Assembly: GCA_017617295.1 (NCBI GenBank)
Contig: JAFZWN010000015.1
Coordinates: 1 to 64,000 of the forward strand
Direction of reading: 5' to 3'
From: Clostridiales bacterium
Lineage (GTDB): Bacteria; Bacillota; Clostridia; Saccharofermentanales; Saccharofermentanaceae
Length of the DNA stretch: 64,000 bases
The notes beneath the pieces were generated by a model, which was given only the letters and a program-made list of their open reading frames with translations, did not search any database and was not told the origin of the DNA. The position numbers and the translations under genes were made by a program. Positions 46,274 through 55,759 of the stretch are shown here, piece after piece; positions within the stretch are counted from its first letter, which is position 1; every line of letters starts with the position of its first letter.

Positions 46274-48684
46274 AGGAGATAAAGAAGAAGCTTGTCTGTG
46301 TTCTTATGTCTGCGGTCTTTGCTGCATCTGCATGCGGCTGCGGACTGAATAAAGACGCGAAGGAAATGACCGATGCCTATGTCCTGGCACTCATTTCCAT
46401 GAATACCGATGAGCTTAACAGCAGGAGCGCTCCCGGCACAGGCGGAGAGAGCTTTGCCTCCTATGAAGGTGACGAGTGGAAGAGCGAATATGTAAGACAT
46501 ATCCTTCAGGCAGGAAGGGCTTCCATCGATACCGAGAACTCATCCGCCACCAAGTCAAGGGGCGGAGTGATCAGATATACGCTTACTATCCCCAATATCG
46601 CAGAGACTGAGACATCCGGCATAACAGATCTCGAAAGTCTTGATGCGGCACTGTATTCTTCTCCTACTATCGAGATCCCGCTTGCTATCAACGTGGTCTT
46701 CATGAACGGAGAGTGGCTGGTCAGTAATTCGGCCACGATCAACGAACAGGTTTACGGAAGGCTCTATGGCGAAGATCTTTCTATGTTCTATCCGGAAGCC
46801 AATTCCGTAACGGCTGTCAGGGCGCTTTATCTTCCCGAAGATACTCTTACGTACAGAGATGTCATGGCGATTACGTTTGATGTCGAATTCAATCCCTCAT
46901 ATATCGCCACCGGCAGGACTCCCTCACTTGAGGCAGTCATCACGGATGCTGACGGGGAAGAGATATACAGGGGAGCAGTCGAACAGTTCTCTGATACCGC
47001 TTCTTCAGTACGCTTCGCGGTCTCGGGACAGGCGACGACCGCCGCTATCACGTATTTCCCTCAGGGATCTTATGAGCTTTCGGTTTATAACAACGGGGTA
47101 TTCTGCGGAATGTGCGAATTCGCGACGGAGATAAGCGACGGCATCTTCTCCGACGAGGATATCCTCGATTATACAGAGTGGTCCAATGCCGATTCCGTCG
47201 GAGGTTACTATAATGTAGATAATATCTCTGCGATACTTCACATGAATAGGGATTATCTCTATTCCGGAAAGCCTTTCTCGGTCACTTTCGATGTTGCAAG
47301 AGACGGTGAGACTATTGCCGAATCCCAGACTGCCGTATTTAACGGAAGCGAGATCGTCTGTACATATTCATCGGCTTCAAATCTCGATACCGGCCTTTAT
47401 ACCATGACTTTTTATAACAACGGAACATGGGTGGACGAGAATGAGATCATGGTCACTCATAACTTCAATGAGACGGCTTATACCGAACTCGAAGTAGCTA
47501 CCAACGTTACCGATGAGATCCCCGAGGATGACCGCGATCATGTCGTTACCGTATATGCTCTGCAGACTGCGGACAAGCAGATACTGAATACATATTCCGA
47601 TGTCGAGATATCCACGACGACTCCCGCGATGAACACCTACAGACAGGTTCTCGATGCTGTTCTGGCATCCGGCGACAATGCGCCTGACGTTATCCTCTGT
47701 GATGCTTCTCTTGCCCAGTATTATGCCGATTCTCCGTATACTCTTCCTATTAACGATCTCGGTATCTCATATGACGAGCTCCGTTATATGTATGAGTACA
47801 CATTCCGTCTCGGAACGAGTTATGAGGGAGTGATCAAGGGTATCACCTGGGAGATCTGTCCCGGAGCAGTTTTCTATAACCGTGATTGTGCGGAAGCCAC
47901 TCTCGGAGTAAGAGAACCCGAGGATGTCCAGAGATACTTTGAGACATGGGATGCTTTCCTGGATACGGCGCGTGCGGTCAACGAAGTTTCCGGAGGAACA
48001 AGACATATCGTTTCGGGTGTCACCGATATCCAGAATGCATATATGGGTGGCAGACCCGATCTCTGGACAGATTCGGAGAATGTATATGTATCCGATTATA
48101 TGTCTTCGTATTTTGATCTGGCGAGAGCACTTACCTCTGAGGAACTCACTTTCGGTTCCACGAGGTTCAGCCAGGAGTGGAACGGGCACATGAACGACAG
48201 AAGGACACTTTCCTACTGGGGAACTCTGTGGCTCGGCGATCTCTTTATTGCCAATTCCTATTCCGGAAAATGGGGCGTCGTTCATAGTCCGGTAAATTAT
48301 TACGACGGCGGTACATGGATGTTCGCTACGACATATAATGACATGAGAGCCAGTACGGCTCAGCTTTTCAGGGATGTTACCATGGACAGCGACAATCTCC
48401 TCGAGATGGCAAGTCACGGTAAACTGGTTAATGCGATCAATATCATGACAGCGTGCGCCGAAGACGATTCCTTCGCCAGGAATTATCTCGACGGACAGAA
48501 TCCATATGGTATCTTTGCTGATACGGCATGGCAGATGAACGTGGACAGTGCCGGTGATTATGACAGCGAGATCGATGCGCTGTTCCTGGATGTCCTTTAC
48601 GATTACGCCAATGGCGAGATAAGCACTGTCGAACGGGCAAGGAGTTCGTTCATCAGCGCAGTTGAGGATGCGGGGATATTATGA
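46270..48684 (+). CDS. Large lipoprotein with C-terminal solute-binding-like domain
   Basis: 804 residues. A lipoprotein signal ends at SACGCGLNKD. The N-terminal ~400 residues are a mixed region with an SH3/NTF2-like helical start and beta strands containing repeated Y-N-N-G turns (LSVYNNGVF, MTFYNNGTW). The C-terminal ~390 resemble extracellular solute-binding proteins (APDVILCDASLAQYY, DAFLDTARAVNEVSGGTRH). TTG 46270 is the start (AAGGAG upstream; TTGA overlap with rlmB). No permease genes are near. It is translationally coupled to the next lipoprotein gene by ATGA. A role in surface sensing or binding is possible. Confidence 0.65.
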   Translation: MKEIKKKLVCVLMSAVFAASACGCGLNKDAKEMTDAYVLALISMNTDELNSRSAPGTGGESFASYEGDEWKSEYVRHILQAGRASIDTENSSATKSRGGVIRYTLTIPNIAETETSGITDLESLDAALYSSPTIEIPLAINVVFMNGEWLVSNSATINEQVYGRLYGEDLSMFYPEANSVTAVRALYLPEDTLTYRDVMAITFDVEFNPSYIATGRTPSLEAVITDADGEEIYRGAVEQFSDTASSVRFAVSGQATTAAITYFPQGSYELSVYNNGVFCGMCEFATEISDGIFSDEDILDYTEWSNADSVGGYYNVDNISAILHMNRDYLYSGKPFSVTFDVARDGETIAESQTAVFNGSEIVCTYSSASNLDTGLYTMTFYNNGTWVDENEIMVTHNFNETAYTELEVATNVTDEIPEDDRDHVVTVYALQTADKQILNTYSDVEISTTTPAMNTYRQVLDAVLASGDNAPDVILCDASLAQYYADSPYTLPINDLGISYDELRYMYEYTFRLGTSYEGVIKGITWEICPGAVFYNRDCAEATLGVREPEDVQRYFETWDAFLDTARAVNEVSGGTRHIVSGVTDIQNAYMGGRPDLWTDSENVYVSDYMSSYFDLARALTSEELTFGSTRFSQEWNGHMNDRRTLSYWGTLWLGDLFIANSYSGKWGVVHSPVNYYDGGTWMFATTYNDMRASTAQLFRDVTMDSDNLLEMASHGKLVNAINIMTACAEDDSFARNYLDGQNPYGIFADTAWQMNVDSAGDYDSEIDALFLDVLYDYANGEISTVERARSSFISAVEDAGIL

Positions 48685-49958
48685 ACAGCGCAGGCCGCAG
48701 ATTATGTAAGATCCTGACGGCAACGATCTGCATGCTCATCGTGACGGTCTCCTGCGCTTCCTGTTCTCTGATGGGACTTAACGATCCGGCTTTCGCGAGC
48801 GTTAAATCCGCTCCCGAGATAGTAAGGCTCATTACTTCCGCAGTAAACGACCGCTCGTCCATCTCCGATTCCTATGCTGCTATCCCCGAGAAACAGCGGG
48901 GCGATGTCTCATTCTCATACTATACGCAGTATATCGATATCCTCCGTACTCTCGTGAGACAGGGCGGTAATGATAAGGTCACGTCTTTCTGTATCCTTAA
49001 CGAAGAGGATGCCGGCAAGGCTACGGGACTTCCGGCTGAATACGGATGCGCCGAGCTGATGTTTCAGACTGAGCGTGATGTTCCTGTCTACGTGGTCTAC
49101 GAGAAGGATGCCAACGGTAACCCGATCCTGTCTTTTGAGTGGATATCGGGCATAATCAATATCTATAATTACGCACAGCACTATTTCTCCATGCTCGACA
49201 GCAGGAATACAGAGGGTATCTTTGCCATCCTCCGTCCGGGTTTTTCCGGAGATATCTATACCGATGAAGTCGTCTATTCGAAGGCGGCTGCTCTCGCGGA
49301 CTTCTATTTCGTCAAGGTCAAGAGCATTACGAGTCAGTATATAATCGATTGTCTTACGCCCGATCAGATGGAGATAACCATTCCGGAAGTCCTTGATGAC
49401 AGTAATGAAAGCATGACATCTCATGACGTTATCCTGAACAGGAGCGGCGAGACCTATATCATTACGGATTCGATCGTCCAGGAGCCTGACACTCAGCTGT
49501 CTTATCTTACCGATGATTCCGGATACAGGCTTCTTCGCTGCGGAGCCAACTACAATTACAGAAATGTGGTCAATTCTCTCGGACGTCCCATGAACGTATC
49601 CTTTAACTCCAGGGTTATCGGACTGTCGGAGGATGGCGACGGTAATATAATAGAACTTCATACTATCCTTGTTAACTATCACGGACTTACACTGGTGTTC
49701 AGAGGGAGCGGGGAGGACCGCGACAACTGGGACGGCAGGCTCGTGACCATGATCTTAAGACCCGGAAGCGAGTATCATTTCGGTCAGGGCGTAAGCGCAG
49801 GTATAGGAAGATCCGATCTTCTTGTCATATATCCTTATCTCGAGCAGATAGATTACAATATGACATACCGTAATTCTTTCGGCGGTTATCAGAGCGTTGA
49901 TTTTGAGATATCGGACGATGATATCGTCAGTTCGATCCGCGTAACGGATATAAGCTGA
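48681..49958 (+). CDS. Lipoprotein of unknown function
   Basis: 425 residues. The signal peptide ends in a lipobox near VSCASCSLMG. The mature part shows no family I recognise; a helical N-terminal segment (~40-100) is followed by beta-rich sequence. It overlaps the preceding lipoprotein gene by ATGA and probably forms a surface pair with it. It converges head-on with the phosphatase gene (stops adjacent). Confidence 0.6.
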   Translation: MNSAGRRLCKILTATICMLIVTVSCASCSLMGLNDPAFASVKSAPEIVRLITSAVNDRSSISDSYAAIPEKQRGDVSFSYYTQYIDILRTLVRQGGNDKVTSFCILNEEDAGKATGLPAEYGCAELMFQTERDVPVYVVYEKDANGNPILSFEWISGIINIYNYAQHYFSMLDSRNTEGIFAILRPGFSGDIYTDEVVYSKAAALADFYFVKVKSITSQYIIDCLTPDQMEITIPEVLDDSNESMTSHDVILNRSGETYIITDSIVQEPDTQLSYLTDDSGYRLLRCGANYNYRNVVNSLGRPMNVSFNSRVIGLSEDGDGNIIELHTILVNYHGLTLVFRGSGEDRDNWDGRLVTMILRPGSEYHFGQGVSAGIGRSDLLVIYPYLEQIDYNMTYRNSFGGYQSVDFEISDDDIVSSIRVTDIS

Positions 49959-50699
49959 TCAGATACACCTTTTGTAAAGGGTATCGAGTTCGGTTTCGCT
50001 CATTCCGGTATGGCGGAGATATTTCCTGATGTCACCGCCGTATGCTTCATCTATATATTTGAGCATTATCCGCATATTGATCTCATCGGATCTGAGCGTA
50101 TGCCTCATCTGTTCTTCCTTTACTTCGATAAGGGGATCGAGGAAGTGCCTGGCATATTCGTAGGATACTTTATAGTTGGTAACGATATCCTCTTTGTCTG
50201 CTCCCGCGATAAGATACATGATCGCGGCGATAACGCCTGTCCTGTCCTTGCCGTGGGCACAATGGAAGAGTATCTTTCCGTCCGTCTCTCTAATAAAGAC
50301 GCGTAATACTTCCGCTATCGCGGGTCCAAGTTCCTTGAGCATAACGACATAGAAATCACCCAGAAGATGGGTCCTCAGAAACATCATGGTAGGATCGGTC
50401 TTGGCATCGGGGTCGCCGACAAAAAGAGGGATGTTATAAAACTTTGTAACTCCGTCATCCCGGAAAGGATTACCGTAATGAGCGACTTCCGACTTCGATC
50501 TTAAGTCGACGACGGTCCTGACACCGTGTGCGATAAGAAGCTCGTGGATATCATCGGAACCGATGCTCGGCGAGCCTGATCTGATGAACCTGTCCTTAGC
50601 GAAGGTTTTGCCTCCGGAAAGCGGCATACCGCCAAGGTCTCTGACATTGATCATGTCATGGAAATAGAGTCTCTGGCTGTCGGGGTTATACTGCGTCAT
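49959..50699 (-). CDS. Tyrosine-protein phosphatase (Y_phosphatase3 family)
   Basis: 246 residues. The catalytic P-loop is HCAHGKDRTG (Cx5R), preceded by the family opening INVRDLGGMPL and RSGSP. These enzymes dephosphorylate phosphotyrosine or phosphoinositides. ATG 50699 has AAAGGA 8 nt upstream; the frame extends upstream to 50807 without conserved sequence. Single gene. Confidence 0.9.
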   Translation of the reverse strand: MTQYNPDSQRLYFHDMINVRDLGGMPLSGGKTFAKDRFIRSGSPSIGSDDIHELLIAHGVRTVVDLRSKSEVAHYGNPFRDDGVTKFYNIPLFVGDPDAKTDPTMMFLRTHLLGDFYVVMLKELGPAIAEVLRVFIRETDGKILFHCAHGKDRTGVIAAIMYLIAGADKEDIVTNYKVSYEYARHFLDPLIEVKEEQMRHTLRSDEINMRIMLKYIDEAYGGDIRKYLRHTGMSETELDTLYKRCI

Positions 50700-50772
50700 C
50701 TGTTTATCCTTTCTTTCGGAAAAGATTTTATAATATTTTTTTCTATACAACAATACACGTGATGGCATGATA

Positions 50773-50801
50773 TTGACATTCATAAGAGGATGTAATATCA
50801 T
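50773..50801 (+). promoter_or_regulatory. Promoter of tRNA-Arg
   Basis: TTGACA (50773-50778) and TATCAT (50796-50801) with a 17-bp spacer; initiation about 10 nt before the mature tRNA. Confidence 0.7.
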
Positions 50802-50817
50802 AGTCAAGCTTATTTAT

Positions 50818-50894
50818 GCGCCTGTAGCTCAACTGGATAGAGTGTCTGACTACGGATCAGAAGGTTGTGGATTCGATCTCTGCCAGGCGCGCCA
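50818..50894 (+). tRNA. tRNA-Arg (anticodon ACG)
   Basis: Acceptor stem GCGCCTG / CAGGCGC, G73 and encoded CCA; D arm AGCTCAACTGGATAGAGT; anticodon stem TCTGA / TCAGA around CTACGGA (ACG, read as ICG after deamination); T arm GTGGATTCGATCTCTGC. Confidence 0.96.
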
Positions 50895-50897
50895 TGT

Positions 50898-50927
50898 AAA
50901 GGCTGTCAATGTTGGCAGCCTTTTTTA
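50898..50927 (+). terminator. Terminator of tRNA-Arg
   Basis: GGCTGTCAA / TTGGCAGCC (one G-U pair) followed by six T. Confidence 0.9.
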
Positions 50928-50954
50928 TACAAAAAATCGAGGAGGGAATGAACC

Positions 50955-51485
50955 TTGAAAAAGCTTCTTATCGTTGTTGACATGCAGAAGGATTTTGTGG
51001 ATGGTGCTCTCGGATTTGACGGTGCGGAAAAGGTCATCCCGGGTATCCGCAAGAGGATAGATGAGTATCTTTCGAACGGAGATATCGTGGTCTATACTCT
51101 CGATACCCATCACGGGGATTATATGGAGACCCAGGAGGGATCCAATCTTCCCGTACCTCACTGTATAGAAGGATCAGAGGGGTATGAGCTCGTGCCTGAG
51201 CTCTCTGATGTGCTCTTGGGCTGCAGAGCCTTCAAAAAGCCCACTTTCGGAAGCCTTGATCTCGGTAACTATATCGATTCGATAAAGGAAGATCTGGAGA
51301 GTATCGAACTCTGCGGTCTCGTATCCAATATCTGTGTACTCAGTAATGCCGTAGTTGCCAAAGCTGCTGCGCCCGAGGCTGTCATCATCGTTGATACCGC
51401 TTTGACGGCGGCTTTTGATCCCAAGCTGGGGGAAGATCTCTGGGGGATACTGCAAGGCATACAGATAAGGGTAATAAAGCATTGA
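50955..51485 (+). CDS. Isochorismatase-family cysteine hydrolase (nicotinamidase-like)
   Basis: 176 residues. VVDMQKDFVDGAL carries the catalytic Asp, DTHHGDY the metal-type His positions, and LVSNICVLSNAV the nucleophile Cys of the family. It could be a nicotinamidase feeding NAD salvage, but substrate cannot be assigned from motifs. TTG 50955 follows GGAGGGA by 7 nt; an ATG at 50948 is out of frame. Confidence 0.82.
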   Translation: MKKLLIVVDMQKDFVDGALGFDGAEKVIPGIRKRIDEYLSNGDIVVYTLDTHHGDYMETQEGSNLPVPHCIEGSEGYELVPELSDVLLGCRAFKKPTFGSLDLGNYIDSIKEDLESIELCGLVSNICVLSNAVVAKAAAPEAVIIVDTALTAAFDPKLGEDLWGILQGIQIRVIKH

Positions 51486-51495
51486 TAACGGGATA

Positions 51496-51525
51496 TTGCA
51501 TATCTGAAGTGGTCTGTGATAAAAT
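51496..51525 (+). promoter_or_regulatory. Promoter of tig
   Basis: TTGCAT (51496-51501) and TAAAAT (51520-51525), 18-bp spacer, with a TG one base ahead of the -10. Confidence 0.5.
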
Positions 51526-51564
51526 CTTACGTCGATTGAATATAATTTTAAGGAGAATATATAT

Positions 51565-52884
51565 ATGTCTACCATTACAAAGTTGGAAAACAGCCGCGTA
51601 AAGATCGAGCTCGAAGCTACAAGAGAAGAGTTCGAAGCAGCTCTCAAGAAGGCTTACGAGAAGGATAAGAAGAGGTTTATGGTTCCCGGATTCCGTAAGG
51701 GTAAGGTTCCTTATCAGCTCGTTGTTAAGTACTACGGTGAGGGTGTCCTTTACGAGAAGGCTATCGATGAGATCGCGAATTCCGCTTATGGTGACGCATT
51801 GAAGGAGCACGACCTGAAGGTCGTTTCCCGTCCCGAGCTCGATGTGGAAGAGATCGGCGAGAACGGAATGAAGTATTCTCTTGTTGTTACCGTTATGCCT
51901 GAGGTAAAGGTTACGGATTATAAGGGCGTTGAAGTTCCCTACTCTGAGAGGGAAGTTTCCGACAAGACAGTTGACGATGAGATCGAGAGGATGAGAAAGA
52001 GGAATTCCTCTCTCGAGAATGTCGAGGGCCGCGCAGTTCAGGACGGCGATACAGCTGTCATCGACTACGAGGGCTTCAAGGACGGAGTCGCTTTTGACGG
52101 CGGCAAGGGCGAGAACTACAGCCTTAAGATCGGTTCAAAGACGTTTATCCCCGGTTTCGAGGAGCAGATCATCGGTCACAACATCGGTGATGAGTTCGCT
52201 ATCGAGGTCACATTCCCCGAAGATTATCACGCAGAGGAGCTCAAGGGTGCTCCCGTTACATTTAACGTTAAGCTTCATAACATCAAGGAGGAGAAGGTTC
52301 CCGAGCTTGATGACGAATTCGTAAAGGATGTTTCCGAGTTCGATACGCTTGAAGAGCTTAAGGCTGATATCAGAAAGAACCAGAAGGAAGCAGCTGAGAA
52401 GGACGCCAGGAACCAGTTCCTTAACGACGTTGTCGAGGCTGTATCCGAGAAGGCTGAGGTCGAGGTTCCCGATGTAATGGTAGAGAATGAGGCTAACTCC
52501 ATGATGGAGGAGCAGAGCGCCAGGATGAGCCAGCAGGGCATCCAGCTCGAGGTATATCTCAAGTATATCGGTCAGACCGCTGAAGAGTTCCGTGACGGTC
52601 TGAAGCCCATGGCTGCCAAGAGAGTCAGAGCAAACCTTGTTATCGATGCAGTCGCCAAGGCTGAGAATATCGAGGCTTCCGATGAGGAGTACAACAAGGA
52701 GATCGAGGATATGGCTTCCGCTTACAAGATGAGCGTTGATGACATCAAGGGTGCTCTCGGCGATAAGAATCCCATGGTAACTGAGACCATCGTAAGAAGA
52801 AAGACCGTTGAATTCCTTGCCGACAATGCAGTTAAGACTGAGCCCAAGGAAGAGGAGAAGAAGGAAGAAGAGTCCGAGTCCTGA
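51565..52884 (+). CDS. tig: Trigger factor
   Basis: 439 residues; ribosome-bound chaperone and peptidyl-prolyl isomerase. The N-terminal ribosome-binding loop is present as GFRKGKVP, the FKBP-like PPIase domain (~155-245) has GDTAVIDYEGFKDGVAF and IPGFEEQIIGHNIGDE, and a helical C-terminal chaperone domain ends in a Lys/Glu-rich tail. GGAG precedes ATG 51565. It precedes clpX, but the clpP commonly found between them is missing here. Confidence 0.96.
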   Translation: MSTITKLENSRVKIELEATREEFEAALKKAYEKDKKRFMVPGFRKGKVPYQLVVKYYGEGVLYEKAIDEIANSAYGDALKEHDLKVVSRPELDVEEIGENGMKYSLVVTVMPEVKVTDYKGVEVPYSEREVSDKTVDDEIERMRKRNSSLENVEGRAVQDGDTAVIDYEGFKDGVAFDGGKGENYSLKIGSKTFIPGFEEQIIGHNIGDEFAIEVTFPEDYHAEELKGAPVTFNVKLHNIKEEKVPELDDEFVKDVSEFDTLEELKADIRKNQKEAAEKDARNQFLNDVVEAVSEKAEVEVPDVMVENEANSMMEEQSARMSQQGIQLEVYLKYIGQTAEEFRDGLKPMAAKRVRANLVIDAVAKAENIEASDEEYNKEIEDMASAYKMSVDDIKGALGDKNPMVTETIVRRKTVEFLADNAVKTEPKEEEKKEEESES

Positions 52885-52906
52885 TCCTTTGAAGAAACGA
52901 TAAATG

Positions 52907-52944
52907 AGGCTGTCTCGTCTTTTATCTGAGACAGCCTTTTTATT
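52907..52944 (+). terminator. Terminator of tig
   Basis: AGGCTGTCTC / GAGACAGCCT stem followed by TTTT. Confidence 0.92.
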
Positions 52945-53046
52945 TCTGTGAAAAGTAAATGACAGCTATTTGAAATATTCTAAGGTATTGCATATGTGAT
53001 AAAATATGTAAACAGAGGAAGTTTATTGATCTAAGGAGTTTATTTA

Positions 53047-54351
53047 ATGGCTAATATGAGATACGGCGGAGGAGACAGAAACGACATTCTGACATGTTCG
53101 TTCTGCGGAAAGTCCGAGTATGATGTTCCGAGACTTTTTTCGGGTGTTAACTGTTATATATGTATAGATTGTATCAGGACCGCTTACGGGATCATTTCCG
53201 AGGAGGAGAAGGTACAGCGTAAGAAGAAGCTCAAGTCCTCCAGACCCAAGAAGCTGATTACGCCTCATAAGATCAGAGAGAAGCTCGATGATTATGTCGT
53301 AGGTCAGGACGATGCGAAGATCGCCCTCTCCGTAGCTGTATATAACCACTATAAGAGAGTATTTAACGAGAGCAGTGACGATGATGTTGAGCTGTCGAAG
53401 AGCAATATCCTTCTTCTCGGACCTACGGGTTCCGGTAAGACTCTCCTTGCACAGACTCTCGCCAGGATCCTCGATGTGCCTTTCGCCGTTGCTGATGCCA
53501 CATCGCTTACCGAAGCGGGTTATGTCGGCGAGGATGTCGAGAATATCCTTTTGAAGCTCATAATGGCCGCCGATTACGATATCGAGCGTGCCCAGACCGG
53601 TATCATCTATATCGATGAGATCGATAAGATCACAAAGAAGTCCGAGAATGTCTCCATAACCCGAGACGTCAGCGGCGAAGGCGTTCAGCAGGCTCTTCTT
53701 AAGATCCTCGAGGGTACAGTCGCATCCGTACCTCCCAAGGGAGGAAGAAAGCATCCCAATGAAGAATGCCTTCAGATCGATACCACGAACATACTCTTTA
53801 TCTGCGGCGGAGCCTTTGACGGCCTCGACGAGATAATCGCGAACAGGGTAGCAGACAAGCAGTTCGGTTTCGGCGCTTCGATCCAGTCCAAGAAGGATCT
53901 TCACAGCGGTCTGTACTATAAGTATGTTGAACCCATGGACCTTATGAAGTACGGTCTCATACCCGAGTTTATAGGAAGGATCCCCGTTAACGTGGCACTT
54001 GATAAGCTCGATGCGGATGCGCTTGTATCAGTTCTGACCGAGCCCAAGAACTCCCTTGTCAAGCAGTACAGAAAGATCCTGGAGATGGATGATGTTGTTC
54101 TCGAGTTTACTGACGAAGCCGTAAAGGCGATCGCCGAGAAGGCCATCGAGCAGAAGACGGGGGCCAGAGGCCTGAGATCGATCATCGAAGGTGTTATGCG
54201 TGACGTCATGTACGATATCCCTTCACAGAAGGATGTCGTAAAGTGTGTCATCGATGAAGCCTGCATAAAGGAAAAGAAGAATCCAACATTGATCTATAAG
54301 TCCAAGAAATCAGCCGGAAACGGTTCTGTTGACGAGCGCGGAGTCGGCTGA
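53047..54351 (+). CDS. clpX: ATP-dependent Clp protease ATP-binding subunit ClpX
   Basis: 434 residues. N-terminal C4 zinc domain ([18 protein letters not shown]), Walker [16 protein letters not shown], pore loop with GYVGEDVEN, Walker [11 protein letters not shown], and an IGF-type loop region (FGFGAS) that docks ClpP. AAGGAG precedes ATG 53047; an extended -10 (TGaTAAAAT, 52997-53005) gives a short leader. Separate from tig by a terminator. Confidence 0.96.
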   Translation: MANMRYGGGDRNDILTCSFCGKSEYDVPRLFSGVNCYICIDCIRTAYGIISEEEKVQRKKKLKSSRPKKLITPHKIREKLDDYVVGQDDAKIALSVAVYNHYKRVFNESSDDDVELSKSNILLLGPTGSGKTLLAQTLARILDVPFAVADATSLTEAGYVGEDVENILLKLIMAADYDIERAQTGIIYIDEIDKITKKSENVSITRDVSGEGVQQALLKILEGTVASVPPKGGRKHPNEECLQIDTTNILFICGGAFDGLDEIIANRVADKQFGFGASIQSKKDLHSGLYYKYVEPMDLMKYGLIPEFIGRIPVNVALDKLDADALVSVLTEPKNSLVKQYRKILEMDDVVLEFTDEAVKAIAEKAIEQKTGARGLRSIIEGVMRDVMYDIPSQKDVVKCVIDEACIKEKKNPTLIYKSKKSAGNGSVDERGVG

Positions 54352-54389
54352 CCGCCGAATATCGCCTCTTCAGTTAAAAGGAGGCTTCC

Positions 54390-55352
54390 ATGGAACAGAA
54401 GTATTCAGTATGTCTTGATATAGGCGGCACCAAGATATTGGGGGCCATTTTCGATTCGAAGAAGCAGATCGTATATCGTTTGAAGAAAAGGACCACGGAA
54501 GACGGTTCCTCGTCCCAGAATGTCGAGGATACGATCATCAGCGTGGTAGATCAGATGATCTCTGAGTTCGGCATCAAGAAGTCCCAGATAAAGGCTATCG
54601 CAGCGGGAGCTCCCGGTGTCATCGATCAGGAGAAGGGCATCGTTTTAACTTCCCCGAACCTTCCCTGGAAGGATTACGATATCGCGACTCCCATCAGAAA
54701 GAAGTTCGGCGCGCCTTTCTATATAGGTAACGACGTTAACGTAGGCGTTCTCGGCGAATACAAGTACGGTGCGGGCAAGGGCTACAAGAACATAGTCGGC
54801 CTCTTTGTCGGTACCGGCATGGGCGGCGGCCTTATCCTTGACGGCAAGCTCTTTACCGGAAACGGATTCAAGGCTGCAGAGTACGGTCATATGATCCTCG
54901 TTCCTGACGGTCCTTTATGTAACTGCGGTCAGAGGGGATGCCTCGAGGCTCTCTCGAGCAAGCAGGGTATGAGCAACTTCATCAGACAGCAGATCGCGCG
55001 CGGCCGCGATTCCATGATGGCAGAAGGCGTCTCTGAAGGCGTGTTCAAGAGCAAGCTCCTGAAGAAGAGCCTAAAGGCTCATGATGCCGTAGCAGTCGAA
55101 GCAGTTGACCGTGCATGCTACTATCTGGCGATCGCCGCAGGTAATCTTGTAAACACGTTCAGCCCCGAGATCGTTATCTTCGGGGGAGGCGTCATCGAAG
55201 CATGCGGCGACTACTTTATGGAGCGTATAGTCTCGCAGGTCGACCGTTACTGCATGCCTTCCATCAGGGATACCGTCAAGTTCGAGAAGGCCGCTTTGGG
55301 CGATGACTCGATCCTTTACGGCGCTCTGTCGATGATCCTCGACGCCAAGTAA
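54390..55352 (+). CDS. ROK-family sugar kinase (glucokinase-like)
   Basis: 320 residues. N-terminal phosphate motif CLDIGGTKILGAIFD, GNDVNVGVLGE, the ROK zinc motif CNCGQRGCLEAL and substrate His in AAEYGHM. The DVN/GxGxG features fit bacterial glucokinases (GlcK), but other hexoses are possible. AAAGGAGG precedes ATG 54390. It ends in a strong terminator. Confidence 0.9.
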   Translation: MEQKYSVCLDIGGTKILGAIFDSKKQIVYRLKKRTTEDGSSSQNVEDTIISVVDQMISEFGIKKSQIKAIAAGAPGVIDQEKGIVLTSPNLPWKDYDIATPIRKKFGAPFYIGNDVNVGVLGEYKYGAGKGYKNIVGLFVGTGMGGGLILDGKLFTGNGFKAAEYGHMILVPDGPLCNCGQRGCLEALSSKQGMSNFIRQQIARGRDSMMAEGVSEGVFKSKLLKKSLKAHDAVAVEAVDRACYYLAIAAGNLVNTFSPEIVIFGGGVIEACGDYFMERIVSQVDRYCMPSIRDTVKFEKAALGDDSILYGALSMILDAK

Positions 55353-55375
55353 TTTAAGTTTATGCTTTCTTTTGC

Positions 55376-55405
55376 GCGCCCTCCTCTCTGTGGAGGGCGC
55401 TTTTG
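55376..55405 (+). terminator. Terminator after the ROK kinase
   Basis: Perfect 9-bp stem GCGCCCTCC / GGAGGGCGC with loop TCTCTGT, followed by TTTT. Confidence 0.92.
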
Positions 55406-55485
55406 TTATTGCCCTCTCAGAAAAATTACCGCAGATCGGTTGAAAAGGGCTCTTCACGGATTGCCCGATAACATTTACCCAGCCC

Positions 55486-55677
55486 GTTTACTAAATCTGA
55501 GAAATCATGATTCTAGTAAATGATTTTCCATTAAAATATTTACTAAAAGTCGGATTTCAAAGTTCTGGTAAACGAAATTCATTAAAATCATTTACTAAAA
55601 TCGTGTTATCGCCGGTTTGGTAAACAAATGATGCGAAAAACATTTACTAAAAGCCTAAAATACAACATTTAGTAAAT
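55486..55677 (+). repeat. 26-bp-phased alternating motif array, locus B (eight motifs)
   Basis: Motifs start at 55486, 55512, 55538, 55564, 55590, 55616, 55642 and 55668, an exact 26-bp step throughout. Sequences in order: GTTTACTAAA, TCTAGTAAAT, ATTTACTAAA, TCTGGTAAAC, ATTTACTAAA, TTTGGTAAAC, ATTTACTAAA, TTTAGTAAAT; orientation alternates every time. The 16-bp spacers are mostly unrelated. The array lies between a terminator and the promoter region of the following lipoprotein gene. No nested hairpin accompanies this copy. Confidence 0.95.
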
Positions 55678-55759
55678 GTGGATAACCTGCATCGTCCAAT
55701 GATATCCTTATGACTTTATGGTATTATCTGACGAAGTGAAAAGGACAAGGAGTATCGAG

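Noticed and set aside
50767-50958. Small plus-strand ORF across tRNA-Arg
   Set aside because: It is created by the tRNA sequence and its terminator, with no coding signature.
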